From contig JAMOUL010000415.1 of NCBI GenBank assembly GCA_027062035.1, forward strand, positions 1 through 18,970: a stretch of DNA of 18,970 nucleotides, given 5' to 3'. The translations under genes were made by a program, and so were the position numbers. This document shows positions 1 to 7,907 of this stretch, in pieces. How positions within the stretch are numbered: the stretch's first letter is position 1; every line of letters starts with the position of its first letter. The notes beneath the pieces are model-generated. The model was not told the DNA's origin. It worked only from the letters and a program-made list of their open reading frames with translations, and ran no database searches. This stretch comes from Candidatus Aminicenantota bacterium (GTDB lineage Bacteria > Acidobacteriota > Aminicenantia > S016-38).

Positions 1-543
1 TGCATAGAAACCTTTACTGAATTCAAAATCTATGTTTGGATTCATAACCGGATATATTAGCCTGGAAAGCAGAGTCCTGGAATAAGTAACTATATCGCTA
101 TCATGAAGCGCTATAACATTTGCCTCCTTCTGACCCAGCAACAGTCCAAATCCAAACCACACCGCTCTACCCTTACCGTCCGGCCCAACATATAACCCTG
201 CATCTTCCAGTTCAGCTATAAGTTCCTTCACCTGAGGATGTTCCAGCCATAAAACGGTTATCCTGTAAGGATATTCCTTTATTTCCGCTTTAACCCTTTT
301 AAAATCTTCCTCGGTCGCCTTTCCAAGAACTATTAAAACCTGATGAATATAATCAACCCCTCTGAGAGTCTCCATAATATTCTTCATGGCGGGTTTTGCG
401 TAATCCTCGTAAGTGGCCGGGATCAATACTGTTGTTTTTATATACCTGGAATATTTGGCAAGCTCCCTTTCAATTTTTTCGGTTCCTTTATCCCCAAGAA
501 GATGAAGGGTTGTTATACTTCCTGTCTGATGGATATCAGCCAT
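1..543 (-). CDS. gpgS: Glucosyl-3-phosphoglycerate synthase-like glycosyltransferase (partial, 3' end off window)
   Basis: I translated the N-terminal 181 residues from the ATG at 541-543, which follows a strong AAAGGAGG ribosome site; the frame stays open to base 1, so the C-terminus is missing. The protein begins MADIHQTGSITTLHLL and contains ALHDSDIVTYSRTLLSRL, where DSD is a DxD-type sugar-nucleotide/metal motif (about residues 150-152). From memory, both segments resemble bacterial GT81/GT2 glucosyl-3-phosphoglycerate synthases, which transfer glucose from an NDP-glucose to 3-phosphoglycerate in the cytoplasm. The gene starts 13 bp after the stop of a HAD phosphatase of the matching type, so the two probably form a two-step route to glucosylglycerate, a compatible solute. 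A mannosyl-3-phosphoglycerate synthase is the main alternative; donor specificity cannot be read from this fragment. Confidence 0.75.
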   Translation of the reverse strand, partial: MADIHQTGSITTLHLLGDKGTEKIERELAKYSRYIKTTVLIPATYEDYAKPAMKNIMETLRGVDYIHQVLIVLGKATEEDFKRVKAEIKEYPYRITVLWLEHPQVKELIAELEDAGLYVGPDGKGRAVWFGFGLLLGQKEANVIALHDSDIVTYSRTLLSRLIYPVMNPNIDFEFSKGFYA

Positions 544-556
544 TTATCTTCCTCCT

Positions 557-1381
557 TTAAATCTTTTCCAGTATTTCCAGGATTGCCTGGTTCCAGCCAA
601 CCGGTCCCCTTCCACTGTAAATTTTAGCATCAGGTAAAGCCTGTTTCAAATAATCTATGTAAGGATTATCATCTGCTGAAACTATAATGGGAACATCAAC
701 TGCGGCAAGCATTTCGAGATCGTTTGGACTATCCCCCAGGCCTATCTTTAACACCCCCACAAATTCTTCCCCCATTTCCCTCAAAAGGAGCTTAAGTGCA
801 TCGGCCTTGGTATGGTGTCCTGAAATATGATGAAACCTTCCCCCTGTCTGTAATAAATATCCTCTATCTCTGGCTTCCCTCTTCAGTTCCTCGAACGTAT
901 CTTCCGACCCCTCGAAAACAAAAGGTAAGTCATATTCCCTCTCCCTTGCAAGGGCTGCGAGTTCCATTGGTAGATTTGTGAGCAGGGCAACTTCTTCTGT
1001 TGTTAAATCGAGGAAACTCACCAATCTCACCCCATGTTCAATGGCAAAACTTTGAAGAAAGTTATTAAGGATTTCTGCCCTTATACCAAGAACCAGCTCA
1101 TAGTATTCAGAATCGATACCCTCTTTACCCCATTTTAACCAGAAAGCTCTGGGGATATATGCAGCGCCCCCATTCTCCACAATAAAAGGATCGTTTATAT
1201 CCAGTTTGTGCTGAAAATAAATTGTCTCGCCGATGGTTTTGCTGGTGCAGAAAATTATAGGGATATTTCTTTTCTTTAATTCCTCTATGGCTGGTAGGGC
1301 AGGAGAAAAATCATAAGTCTCTTTATCCAGTAATGTATTATCAAGATCTGTTATAACTATAAAATCAGGTTTTCCTTTCAC
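557..1381 (-). CDS. gpgP: Glucosyl-/mannosyl-3-phosphoglycerate phosphatase (HAD superfamily)
   Basis: This 274-residue protein has HAD motif I near its N-terminus (VITDLDNTLLD, nucleophile Asp at about residue 12), a motif II-like Thr/Ser segment (PIIFCTSKT), and motif IV GLGDSPNDLEML near residue 215. Its length and cap fit the MPGP/GpgP family, which dephosphorylates mannosyl- or glucosyl-3-phosphoglycerate to the free glycoside. The next gene downstream is the matching synthase, 13 bp away, which supports osmolyte synthesis. The start is GTG at 1379-1381. A GGGGGG run lies 12 nt upstream, too far for a typical ribosome site, while a TTGCTT-17-TAGAAT promoter ends 6 nt before the GTG, suggesting a leaderless transcript independent of the pilus operon upstream. 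Sugar specificity is inferred from the neighbour only. Confidence 0.85.
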   Translation of the reverse strand: MKGKPDFIVITDLDNTLLDKETYDFSPALPAIEELKKRNIPIIFCTSKTIGETIYFQHKLDINDPFIVENGGAAYIPRAFWLKWGKEGIDSEYYELVLGIRAEILNNFLQSFAIEHGVRLVSFLDLTTEEVALLTNLPMELAALAREREYDLPFVFEGSEDTFEELKREARDRGYLLQTGGRFHHISGHHTKADALKLLLREMGEEFVGVLKIGLGDSPNDLEMLAAVDVPIIVSADDNPYIDYLKQALPDAKIYSGRGPVGWNQAILEILEKI

Positions 1382-1416
1382 ATACCAATTCTACCCCCCT
1401 TAAGCCGGGGAAGCAA
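1382..1416 (-). promoter_or_regulatory. Predicted sigma-70-type promoter for gpgP-gpgS, leaderless
   Basis: Reading the minus strand, -35 TTGCTT (1416-1411) is followed by a 17-nt spacer and -10 TAGAAT (1393-1388), with only 6 nt before the GTG start. Transcription would therefore begin at or within a base or two of the start codon. The spacer is GC-rich (CCCC, 7 nt, GGGG) and could pair with itself. It also separates this pair from the pilus operon, although no U-tract follows, so readthrough from upstream is possible. Confidence 0.5.
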
Positions 1417-1418
1417 AA

Positions 1419-2045
1419 TCACTTTTTTTCCGTTTCCTTCTCTACTTTTTTTACCCCTATAGAAATTTCAAAAGAAATAGCACAGGACCCTCCATCCGGG
1501 TCAGATGCTACAATTGTAAAGGGAAATTTCCCTTTCTTTTTTGGGATCTTCCACTCAAGAACGTTTCCCTTCAAAACAGCATCCTCAGGTGCTTCCTTTA
1601 GTTTAATTGTAATGCTCTCAGGGGGGTCATCTTCATCCTTTACTTCTATTGTATACTTGTAAACCTCCCCGGGTTTCAGGCCCTGTGCTGATGGGGGGGA
1701 GCTAATGATTTCAGGCGGTATATCTGCCACCCTGTATCTTAAACTCTCTTTATAATCTATCAATCTATCTTCATCATCCTTCAAATAAACACCGGCCCAC
1801 ACAAAGTCACCCTTCTTAAAGTATTCCGCTGCCAGCACTGGATAATTTAATTCAAGCCTTTTCCCGTTTACAAACCATATATACTGATAATAGTAACCTT
1901 CCGGAGGCTCCGGAGGCATTACTTCCACGGTAACATCTGTCTTCTGGGTAATCCTGGGAGGTGTAAGAGAAACCTTCTCTATCCTTACGTAGGCCTGTGA
2001 AAAAAGCAATGGAATGATAATCAGTAACAGAACAACTCTTTTCAT
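1419..2045 (-). CDS. Secreted protein with Ig-like/cadherin-like domain, last gene of pilus operon
   Basis: The 208-residue protein starts MKRVVLLLIIIPLLFSQA, a typical Sec signal peptide. I chose ATG 2045, not the in-frame ATG at 2072, because GGGGAG sits about 7 nt before it and because the upstream pilX-like stop is only 1 nt away. The mature part has an extended first region (about residues 20-100) with a conspicuous YYYQYIWFVNG segment. The second half (about 105-195) has PGEVYKYTIEVKDEDDP and FTIVASDPDGG, a pattern of putative Ig/cadherin-like (He_PIG type) repeats. The tail is Lys/Glu-rich. I do not recognise a named family. Its position at the end of the minor-pilin cassette, where PilE or an accessory factor sits in other species, suggests an exported pilus-associated or adhesion protein. 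Confidence 0.7.
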   Translation of the reverse strand: MKRVVLLLIIIPLLFSQAYVRIEKVSLTPPRITQKTDVTVEVMPPEPPEGYYYQYIWFVNGKRLELNYPVLAAEYFKKGDFVWAGVYLKDDEDRLIDYKESLRYRVADIPPEIISSPPSAQGLKPGEVYKYTIEVKDEDDPPESITIKLKEAPEDAVLKGNVLEWKIPKKKGKFPFTIVASDPDGGSCAISFEISIGVKKVEKETEKK

Positions 2046-2046
2046 T

Positions 2047-2535
2047 TCAATACTCCCCATAAAACATTGCAAGGCTTGCAGTATCCAGGGTCTTGGATGA
2101 AAGAAGGTGATTATTTCTATCGTAAAGCTCTCCCTTTACGTAAAACTGAACAGCAAGAAATGTGAATCCTTCACCCATGGAAACACCTGAAGGAAACGGA
2201 GGTACAAATTCGCCCATTATTCTGGGGTTGTCAAGTTCCGAAGCAGATGTAGGTTGTGGTAGATAAAAATGTGCCCTGCGCCCATCAGAAAGCGTAATTG
2301 TCTGATCCATGGCAGAAATTACTCCGGAAAATTCTCCTGTTGGCGGGGATTTTGCTATCTCCGCATACCCATAATTTGCACCACCATCTGCAATGTAAAG
2401 GGCTGAAATTGCTTTATGGGTGTATGAAACAGTCTTCATTTCAAGGTGTGCCATGGTTAAACCCACCGCACTTATTAAGGCAAGTATAAACACCGCCATC
2501 AAGGTTAAAATAAAAATACTTCCTTTCTCTCTCAT
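2047..2535 (-). CDS. pilX: PilX-like minor pseudopilin
   Basis: The start is ATG 2535, after AAAGGAGG with a 4-nt gap; an in-frame start at 2565 lies inside the pilW-like gene and is not preferred. The 162-residue protein begins MREKG/SIFILTLMAVFILALI, a type III prepilin signal with a short basic leader, cleavage after Gly and a long hydrophobic helix. The usual Glu at mature position 5 is Leu here, as in PilX_N and GspK-type pseudopilins that cap the fibre tip. The motif ALYIADGGANYGYAEI shortly after the helix is typical of the PilX N-terminal family. It would be inserted in the inner membrane, processed by prepilin peptidase and assembled with the PilV- and PilW-like proteins. The TGA stop is 1 nt from the next start. 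Confidence 0.8.
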   Translation of the reverse strand: MREKGSIFILTLMAVFILALISAVGLTMAHLEMKTVSYTHKAISALYIADGGANYGYAEIAKSPPTGEFSGVISAMDQTITLSDGRRAHFYLPQPTSASELDNPRIMGEFVPPFPSGVSMGEGFTFLAVQFYVKGELYDRNNHLLSSKTLDTASLAMFYGEY

Positions 2536-2545
2536 AATTCCTCCT

Positions 2546-3727
2546 TTAATAAACTGAAAAAGCACTTCTTGGAGTAAATGTGCTGGTCAACTGAATCAAC
2601 TTCATATGTGTCCATGGATCTGTTGCAATACTAATAGCATCTCTATCACCCGCAGCGGTAAGGACAAAAGTCCTGTTGTATTTCTCCCGAAATCTTTCTG
2701 TAACTCCTGAAATCGTAATTCTTATCCCCTTGATCTGTTTGGTTAATATAAGTGGATAAAGGGTAGTGAAGGGAGGATTTGAATAAACATTGTTCACCAT
2801 GGGATCGCTTGAACTGGAAGTACAATACATATCCATGGTACCCGTTGTTGTATCGGGAACCAGATACTCAATTTGAAGATCAACGATGTTTTTCGCCAGG
2901 GGAACGCATAATTCTGCCTGAAGACCGCTGGAACAGGGATTTGAATTACCCTGTGTGTCCATGCTAACAACAAGATAGTATTCGTTGTTAAACCGTCCGA
3001 TAAAATAGATCCCAAAGAAGTTCAATTTGACCACTGCAGAACCATTTCTACTATAGGTAAGAACATTACCAGCTGTGGGATTGGTGGGATCCAGATAGTT
3101 GGGAATAAAATCCCTATAGGAAAGCTTGATCTGACCTCCGCTGTCGGAATATTGAAATTCTCCTGAGTAGTAAACAGGTGTTCTTCTAAGGGTCAGGGTA
3201 TTGGAAGAAGCATTTACGCCTGTAACCTTAAAAATGTAAAATCCGTCCTTTGACATTATCATACCAATATCATTGACCTGCCACAGAGATTCACCTGTGG
3301 TAGATACAGGATTTATTACTTTATCAAGAACTATAGTGGTATTTGTAGGATACCAGGAGGAATTTGAAATTCTCGTAAGGGTTCTCACATCGCCATAAGC
3401 AATTATTATACCGTCCGGGTCCGTATCCCTGCCTGAAGAAGAAAACTGACCTGAATTCAAAGGAATTATTCCCCTGAAAGGAGCAGAAGTATTGGCTCCC
3501 ATGAAGGATCTTGCTCCTGCTACATTTATAGCAGAGCCCGCCTGGGAAATTTTTTCCTGAAGATCAAGGAAAGCGGTCCTTATCTGGGACTTTATCATTA
3601 CCCTCTTGTTCTCCTGAAGAAAACTACGCTGGTGAAACACCATGGCAGAAACCAGAGCCATTCCTATTAAAACAAAGATAAACATCACCACCAGAAGCTC
3701 TGCCAGACTCATTCCTTTTTCTCTCAT
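2546..3727 (-). CDS. pilW: PilW-like minor pseudopilin
   Basis: The 393-residue protein starts MREKG/MSLAELLVVMFIFVLIGMAL, a class III signal with Gly at the cleavage site and Glu at mature position 5. A good ribosome site (AGGAGG, 5-nt gap) precedes the ATG at 3727. The N-terminal helix is followed by a large C-terminal globular domain rich in Ser, Thr, Gly and aromatic residues, much longer than in a major pilin. This fits PilW and GspJ-type minor pseudopilins. The domain has a few cysteines (PCSSGLQAELC, DMYCTSS) that could form disulfides in the periplasm. It lies 9 nt after the pilV-like stop and 10 nt before the pilX-like start, so all are surely cotranscribed. Confidence 0.85.
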   Translation of the reverse strand: MREKGMSLAELLVVMFIFVLIGMALVSAMVFHQRSFLQENKRVMIKSQIRTAFLDLQEKISQAGSAINVAGARSFMGANTSAPFRGIIPLNSGQFSSSGRDTDPDGIIIAYGDVRTLTRISNSSWYPTNTTIVLDKVINPVSTTGESLWQVNDIGMIMSKDGFYIFKVTGVNASSNTLTLRRTPVYYSGEFQYSDSGGQIKLSYRDFIPNYLDPTNPTAGNVLTYSRNGSAVVKLNFFGIYFIGRFNNEYYLVVSMDTQGNSNPCSSGLQAELCVPLAKNIVDLQIEYLVPDTTTGTMDMYCTSSSSDPMVNNVYSNPPFTTLYPLILTKQIKGIRITISGVTERFREKYNRTFVLTAAGDRDAISIATDPWTHMKLIQLTSTFTPRSAFSVY

Positions 3728-3736
3728 TCTAACCTC

Positions 3737-4126
3737 CTATTGAGCCACCACTATGGTAGAAAGTGATAGCAACTTATACTCTCTGGCACTATTGCTTTTT
3801 CTCCATTTTATATCCACAGTAACCCGGTAAAGATTCATGTCAGCTGTCCCTGTCTGGGTAAAGCTATACTCTCTTTTATACTTAGGATAAAGAGGAATTG
3901 TTCCGTAATCATCGACGGAAAAAGAACCCTGGGAAATTCCCTGGGGATTGGCTTTGACCTTTTCAATACCCTGTTCTGCAAGATAGAGTGCATCTGTCCT
4001 GAGGGTATTTGTCCTGTCAAAGGCATATCTGGCAGAAAAGGCTGAAAGAATAAATATAACGAGAAGCCCAAGAATTCCAACTCCAATTAATGCCTCTATC
4101 ATAAATTGTCCTTTTTCATTACTCAT
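3737..4126 (-). CDS. pilV: PilV-like minor pseudopilin
   Basis: This short (129-residue) protein begins MSNEKG/QFMIEALIGVGILGLLVI, with prepilin peptidase cleavage after Gly6 and Glu at mature position 5. The segment LRTDALYLAEQGIEKVKANP resembles the region after the helix in PilV and GspI-type pseudopilins. The C-terminal strand-rich part (YRVTVDIKWRKSNSAREYKLLSLSTIV) is of the usual kind. The GGGGGG ribosome site lies only 3 nt from the ATG, closer than normal, so translation may depend on coupling to the fimT-like gene, whose stop is 8 nt upstream. The protein would take part in the primer complex that starts pilus assembly and displays PilY1. Confidence 0.8.
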   Translation of the reverse strand: MSNEKGQFMIEALIGVGILGLLVIFILSAFSARYAFDRTNTLRTDALYLAEQGIEKVKANPQGISQGSFSVDDYGTIPLYPKYKREYSFTQTGTADMNLYRVTVDIKWRKSNSAREYKLLSLSTIVVAQ

Positions 4127-4134
4127 GATCCCCC

Positions 4135-4632
4135 CTATTTAACAAAATGCCTTGTTGTTTCAATGCCACCCAGAGGATAAAGAATTATTCTTATATAGTG
4201 ATTGGGAATGGTTTTCTGTGCTACACGTATTTCTATAAAGCTTAAAATGTAGTTGTTTGCTCCCTGTTGTATAACCATGCGACCATCGGGAAAGAATATT
4301 ATATCAGTAGCCGGATTCAGAGAGATAATTGCCTGATCCGCAAGGGAATGGGTGGTTTTTGGAACCGGAACAAAACCTGTGCTTTCCTTTTTCTGAATCT
4401 CATAAGATCTGGGATTACTGGCATTGTCAAAGTGAATTCTAACAAGTTTCTCTTCCTTCATCGCAAGTCCCCGGGCTTTGTAGACCGTCATTATAAACTG
4501 GTTTGCTTCCCCACGAAGATTCCAGTTGTATTTCGCTTTACCCAATGCAGTGGCAGCCACGGCAAGAATAATCCCCATAATTGACAGTACTACCAGAAGC
4601 TCAATAAGTGTAAACCCTTTCTTATTCCTCAT
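4135..4632 (-). CDS. fimT: FimT/GspH-type minor pseudopilin
   Basis: The start is the ATG at 4632, preceded by GGAGGG with a 6-nt gap; the upstream in-frame ATG at 4659 lies inside pilY1 and lacks a good site. The 165-residue protein has a textbook prepilin signal, MRNKKG/FTLIELLVVLSIMGIILA, with Glu5. The following helix and the segment WNLRGEANQFIMTVYKARGLAM match the FimT/FimU/GspH family, which occupies the tip complex of type IV pili or the type II secretion pseudopilus. The gene overlaps the pilY1 3' end by 11 bp, implying translational coupling. In Pseudomonas-type gene clusters the comparable order is fimT/fimU, pilV, pilW, pilX, pilY1; here pilY1 comes first instead. Confidence 0.85.
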   Translation of the reverse strand: MRNKKGFTLIELLVVLSIMGIILAVAATALGKAKYNWNLRGEANQFIMTVYKARGLAMKEEKLVRIHFDNASNPRSYEIQKKESTGFVPVPKTTHSLADQAIISLNPATDIIFFPDGRMVIQQGANNYILSFIEIRVAQKTIPNHYIRIILYPLGGIETTRHFVK

Positions 4633-7600
4633 GTAAAACCCTCCAGTAAACAGGACCAAATATGTTGCTCAAAGACAGAGATTTTTGTTTGACTATCTTC
4701 TTGGAACCAGGGGTTGAATCTGTAACGTATATTTCGTATCCTCCAAGGCTTGCTACTCCGCCTCCACTCACTCTGCCTTCCATTCTAACTGCACTAACGT
4801 CTCCACCACAACCGGGCACAGTAATTCTATATGCATGCATCTTTCCACCAGCAGAACATATATCTCCTATTCCGGCAGGAGAATAGGTGGTGAAATAAAG
4901 ATCTCCGAAAACGAATGGGTCATCAAAAAGTTTTTCTCCGGTGTCAGGAAATTCAAGCTTCCAGCCCTGGGCGTTGGATGACAGGGTAACTGAAGATGGG
5001 TTATTGTCTTCGTCGAATATGTCGTCCACATTTTCAAGTATAGAGGAAATATCCTGCAGATCATCCATTTCAATGGGAGTTGAAGGTATTCCTGTCGGAT
5101 CTATTATTCCAACCATGTGCCATGTAGCATCGTTATTTTTGGGCTCATCTCTTCTTCCTGTACCAGCAAATACCCATCTTCTACCGCAGCTATCTAAAGC
5201 CACAGCAACTTTCTGGAAAATCGGTTGATCACTTCCAAGGCTTGCCAGCTTGCCCATGTGCCAGTCATCCTTATCGTCGCTACTAATGTCCACTTTCCAT
5301 ATATTTCCCCTGATATCCCCTACGTAAATAGTATCTATTATTCCATCATCGTTCAAATCCACTGCTGTTGGTGTTCCTACAAGAGAATGGAGATTGTTTA
5401 CAACCTCATATTCATCCTGTGGAGGATGAAGGGTAATTGTTCTATTACCCCGGGTAATTGTTATGGTCGGTTCACTCCTTACGAAAGCCTTAATAACCTC
5501 TCCAGAACTTGCGTTTAAAATGAATAACCCTGCACCCTGGTCTATGCTGTTCCAGTCGCTGGGTTCGTAATCTCCTGGATAACCTCCTGTCACGAAAACA
5601 GCGTAAATTTTATCGGGAGAACCGCTAATCTCATACTTTACAAGTCCAACCTTGGGCCTTGCCCAGGTTTCTCCCATAAACTGGAGCCAGTATTCTCCCT
5701 TCCACTTATGCTGATACGGTGAAGATAGACATATCTCCTGAAAATAAGGTGGTCCTTCCTGTCCCAGTTGAGGCCCCCCGGCGTTGTTCCAGAATGTTAT
5801 ACAGTCTATATTATCAACAGGGGGAACATTGGGAAATTCCCAGAGAACTCTTCCATATCCCCTGTTATTGTTATCCTTATTAAAACCTTTTGTTGGATCT
5901 GTAACATCTATCCCGTAATACCGCTTTCCTCCCTGTCTGAGCCCAAATGTAAGAAGGGTATAAAAGTCCCTTTCATTGAAGGACTTACTCAAATCATTAA
6001 CCCTCACATCCTTTGCTGTCAGATAGCCGTCCACGGAATAATCCCAGGAATTATTTATAGCGGTACTTGTCAGAGTAGGAAGAGTATTGGTGGGCACAAA
6101 TTCCCTTACCGTCATCCCTGCCTGATAGGTTGTACCGCCATTATTCCATTCCTTAACGGTAACAACGTGAAGAGCACCATCGTTAGCTCCATAATAAACC
6201 AGAGGATTTCTATTCTTCCAGTTGTTGTAGAATTCTTCATATTTTTTCCCATAGAGTGGCAGGTACTTAAGAAAAACAAAGGGTTTTCCAACCATTACCA
6301 CGTTTGAATGAAATACATCTCCATGAGCCCACCAGTCGCCGCTGGTATTACAGGATACCTGAAGATCAGTATTATTCGGGGTAAGGGTACAGCCGAGAAG
6401 CGCTGAATTTATGGATGGAATATTGCCAAGTTTGTTGTAAGGAGACGGAATCTGATAAAACTCCAGAACGTAATTACTTCCTGCTCCTGAGGAAATCCCG
6501 GACAACGGGGCAGTTTTTGTATATAAATATGTATAAACATTAGAAAGTAAATTATTTCGTGTACTGGCAGAGTTCAGGTTTTTGTTCTTCAGGAAGTTTG
6601 TGAGCACTGTACCTGCATCCCAGGCTGACCCTGTAGGATTTCCTTCGGAATCGGTCTCAAATTCACCGTTTTCGTTCAGCTCGTAAGCCTCCATATGACC
6701 TTCCCATATCCTGCGGTCCTCGTAAGGTTTAAACCAGCTGATGAACCCATAGGCTTCGCCCAGTGTCACTGACTTGGGAGCCGAAATAGGAGCAAAGGAG
6801 GGGTTGGATTGAAGAATATAGTGGATTGCGTTTCTGATACTACTCACAAGCTGCTCATAGTTCTGAGCATCGTAATATTGACCTCCTCCCACCTGAGCTG
6901 CGTGCTGAAGAAGATGGGAGTCACCCTGTCTGAACTTAATGGTATACGTTGTAAGATTTTGATTTCCATCGAGATCTGATCTAAGGTCGTGGTTGTAAAG
7001 CCACCAGGCTGCATCATCAAGTAGATTGCTTCCAAAGGCCTTTACATCATCACTATCATTATCCCCATCAAGATCATATAATTTACTGCAATTTCCCTTA
7101 AGTCCCTGAATAAATGCAAAGTATTTACATCTTGATACGCTATCACATCCACACTGGAAATTATCTGAGGTAGGATATCCATCGGTCATCAATATTGTAA
7201 AGTTCTTCTGACACCATGCAGTTATAGGAGAGGGACAGGGACCATTCGAACACTTACCTTTGGTAAGCCCCTGAGCAAAATATCTTCCTGCTGTATCAAG
7301 GGTTTCAGCAAGGGGAGTATATCCATAAGGCTGTATCTGGTAAACACTGTTCATCATAGCGTGTCTCCAGGAAGCACACTGATCAGGATTTGTCTGGGTA
7401 CAGTTTTCAGCATCTGAAACATCCTTTACAGGGTAAACAATCTTTCCTCCCTTACTCTTGTATCTACTGTAACCGGTCTGATGGAAATACATAAATCCTA
7501 TGTTCAGATCATTTCTGAAGTCATCGATCAGCTCAATCAGAGTTCTCTTCGCAGCTTCAAGTCTGGTAGCATAATAGGTGTAATGATTGTGCCAACCATA

Positions 7601-7858
7601 GCGGTCACAATAGGAAAATGTAAAAGTTTTCCATCCATCTACAGTGGTATATTCTTTGAAGTCATTATAGGCTGCCTGATCTCCTATATAAACATCACAG
7701 GACCCCATGGAACCAGATTGGTCCAGTATAAAAAGCAGGTTTGGTTTTGCATACATCGTAAAAAATACTCTATCGTCTGTAGCAGTATGCCCTGCTGGAT
7801 AAATAAGACCTGGCAATATTATTAATAATCCCACCAAAGCCAAAATTCCTTTTCTCAT
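4622..7858 (-). CDS. pilY1: PilY1 type IV pilus tip adhesin with VWA and beta-propeller domains
   Basis: The protein is 1078 residues from ATG 7858 (AAGGAGGG, 4 nt before). An in-frame start 54 bp upstream has no site. It begins with a signal peptide (MRKGILALVGLLIILPGLIY). A von Willebrand A domain follows, with MIDAS residues LDQSGSM (Asp46, Ser48, Ser50), a Thr at about 181 and LMTDGYP (Asp at about 226). Within the VWA region, about residues 262-271, is DLDGDNDSDD, an EF-hand-like acidic loop. The C-terminal half is the PilY1 beta-propeller: VYYGANDGALHVV near 554 and the calcium-binding loop DLNDDGIID near 834-842 followed by GDIRGNIWKVD. PilY1 sits at the pilus tip, primes assembly with the minor pilins and acts in adhesion and calcium-dependent retraction control. 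Cysteines are frequent in the N-terminal half. It is the first gene of the operon behind a sigma-54-type promoter. Confidence 0.93.
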   Translation of the reverse strand: MRKGILALVGLLIILPGLIYPAGHTATDDRVFFTMYAKPNLLFILDQSGSMGSCDVYIGDQAAYNDFKEYTTVDGWKTFTFSYCDRYGWHNHYTYYATRLEAAKRTLIELIDDFRNDLNIGFMYFHQTGYSRYKSKGGKIVYPVKDVSDAENCTQTNPDQCASWRHAMMNSVYQIQPYGYTPLAETLDTAGRYFAQGLTKGKCSNGPCPSPITAWCQKNFTILMTDGYPTSDNFQCGCDSVSRCKYFAFIQGLKGNCSKLYDLDGDNDSDDVKAFGSNLLDDAAWWLYNHDLRSDLDGNQNLTTYTIKFRQGDSHLLQHAAQVGGGQYYDAQNYEQLVSSIRNAIHYILQSNPSFAPISAPKSVTLGEAYGFISWFKPYEDRRIWEGHMEAYELNENGEFETDSEGNPTGSAWDAGTVLTNFLKNKNLNSASTRNNLLSNVYTYLYTKTAPLSGISSGAGSNYVLEFYQIPSPYNKLGNIPSINSALLGCTLTPNNTDLQVSCNTSGDWWAHGDVFHSNVVMVGKPFVFLKYLPLYGKKYEEFYNNWKNRNPLVYYGANDGALHVVTVKEWNNGGTTYQAGMTVREFVPTNTLPTLTSTAINNSWDYSVDGYLTAKDVRVNDLSKSFNERDFYTLLTFGLRQGGKRYYGIDVTDPTKGFNKDNNNRGYGRVLWEFPNVPPVDNIDCITFWNNAGGPQLGQEGPPYFQEICLSSPYQHKWKGEYWLQFMGETWARPKVGLVKYEISGSPDKIYAVFVTGGYPGDYEPSDWNSIDQGAGLFILNASSGEVIKAFVRSEPTITITRGNRTITLHPPQDEYEVVNNLHSLVGTPTAVDLNDDGIIDTIYVGDIRGNIWKVDISSDDKDDWHMGKLASLGSDQPIFQKVAVALDSCGRRWVFAGTGRRDEPKNNDATWHMVGIIDPTGIPSTPIEMDDLQDISSILENVDDIFDEDNNPSSVTLSSNAQGWKLEFPDTGEKLFDDPFVFGDLYFTTYSPAGIGDICSAGGKMHAYRITVPGCGGDVSAVRMEGRVSGGGVASLGGYEIYVTDSTPGSKKIVKQKSLSLSNIFGPVYWRVLHEE

Positions 7859-7907
7859 TTTTCCCTCCTTATCGTTCCTTCCACTTTTCTTACCTCCGAT
7901 ACTAAAT

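Noticed and set aside
5768..6307. A 179-codon plus-strand frame inside pilY1
   Set aside because: It is antisense to a well-supported coding sequence, with no ribosome site and no protein-like features.
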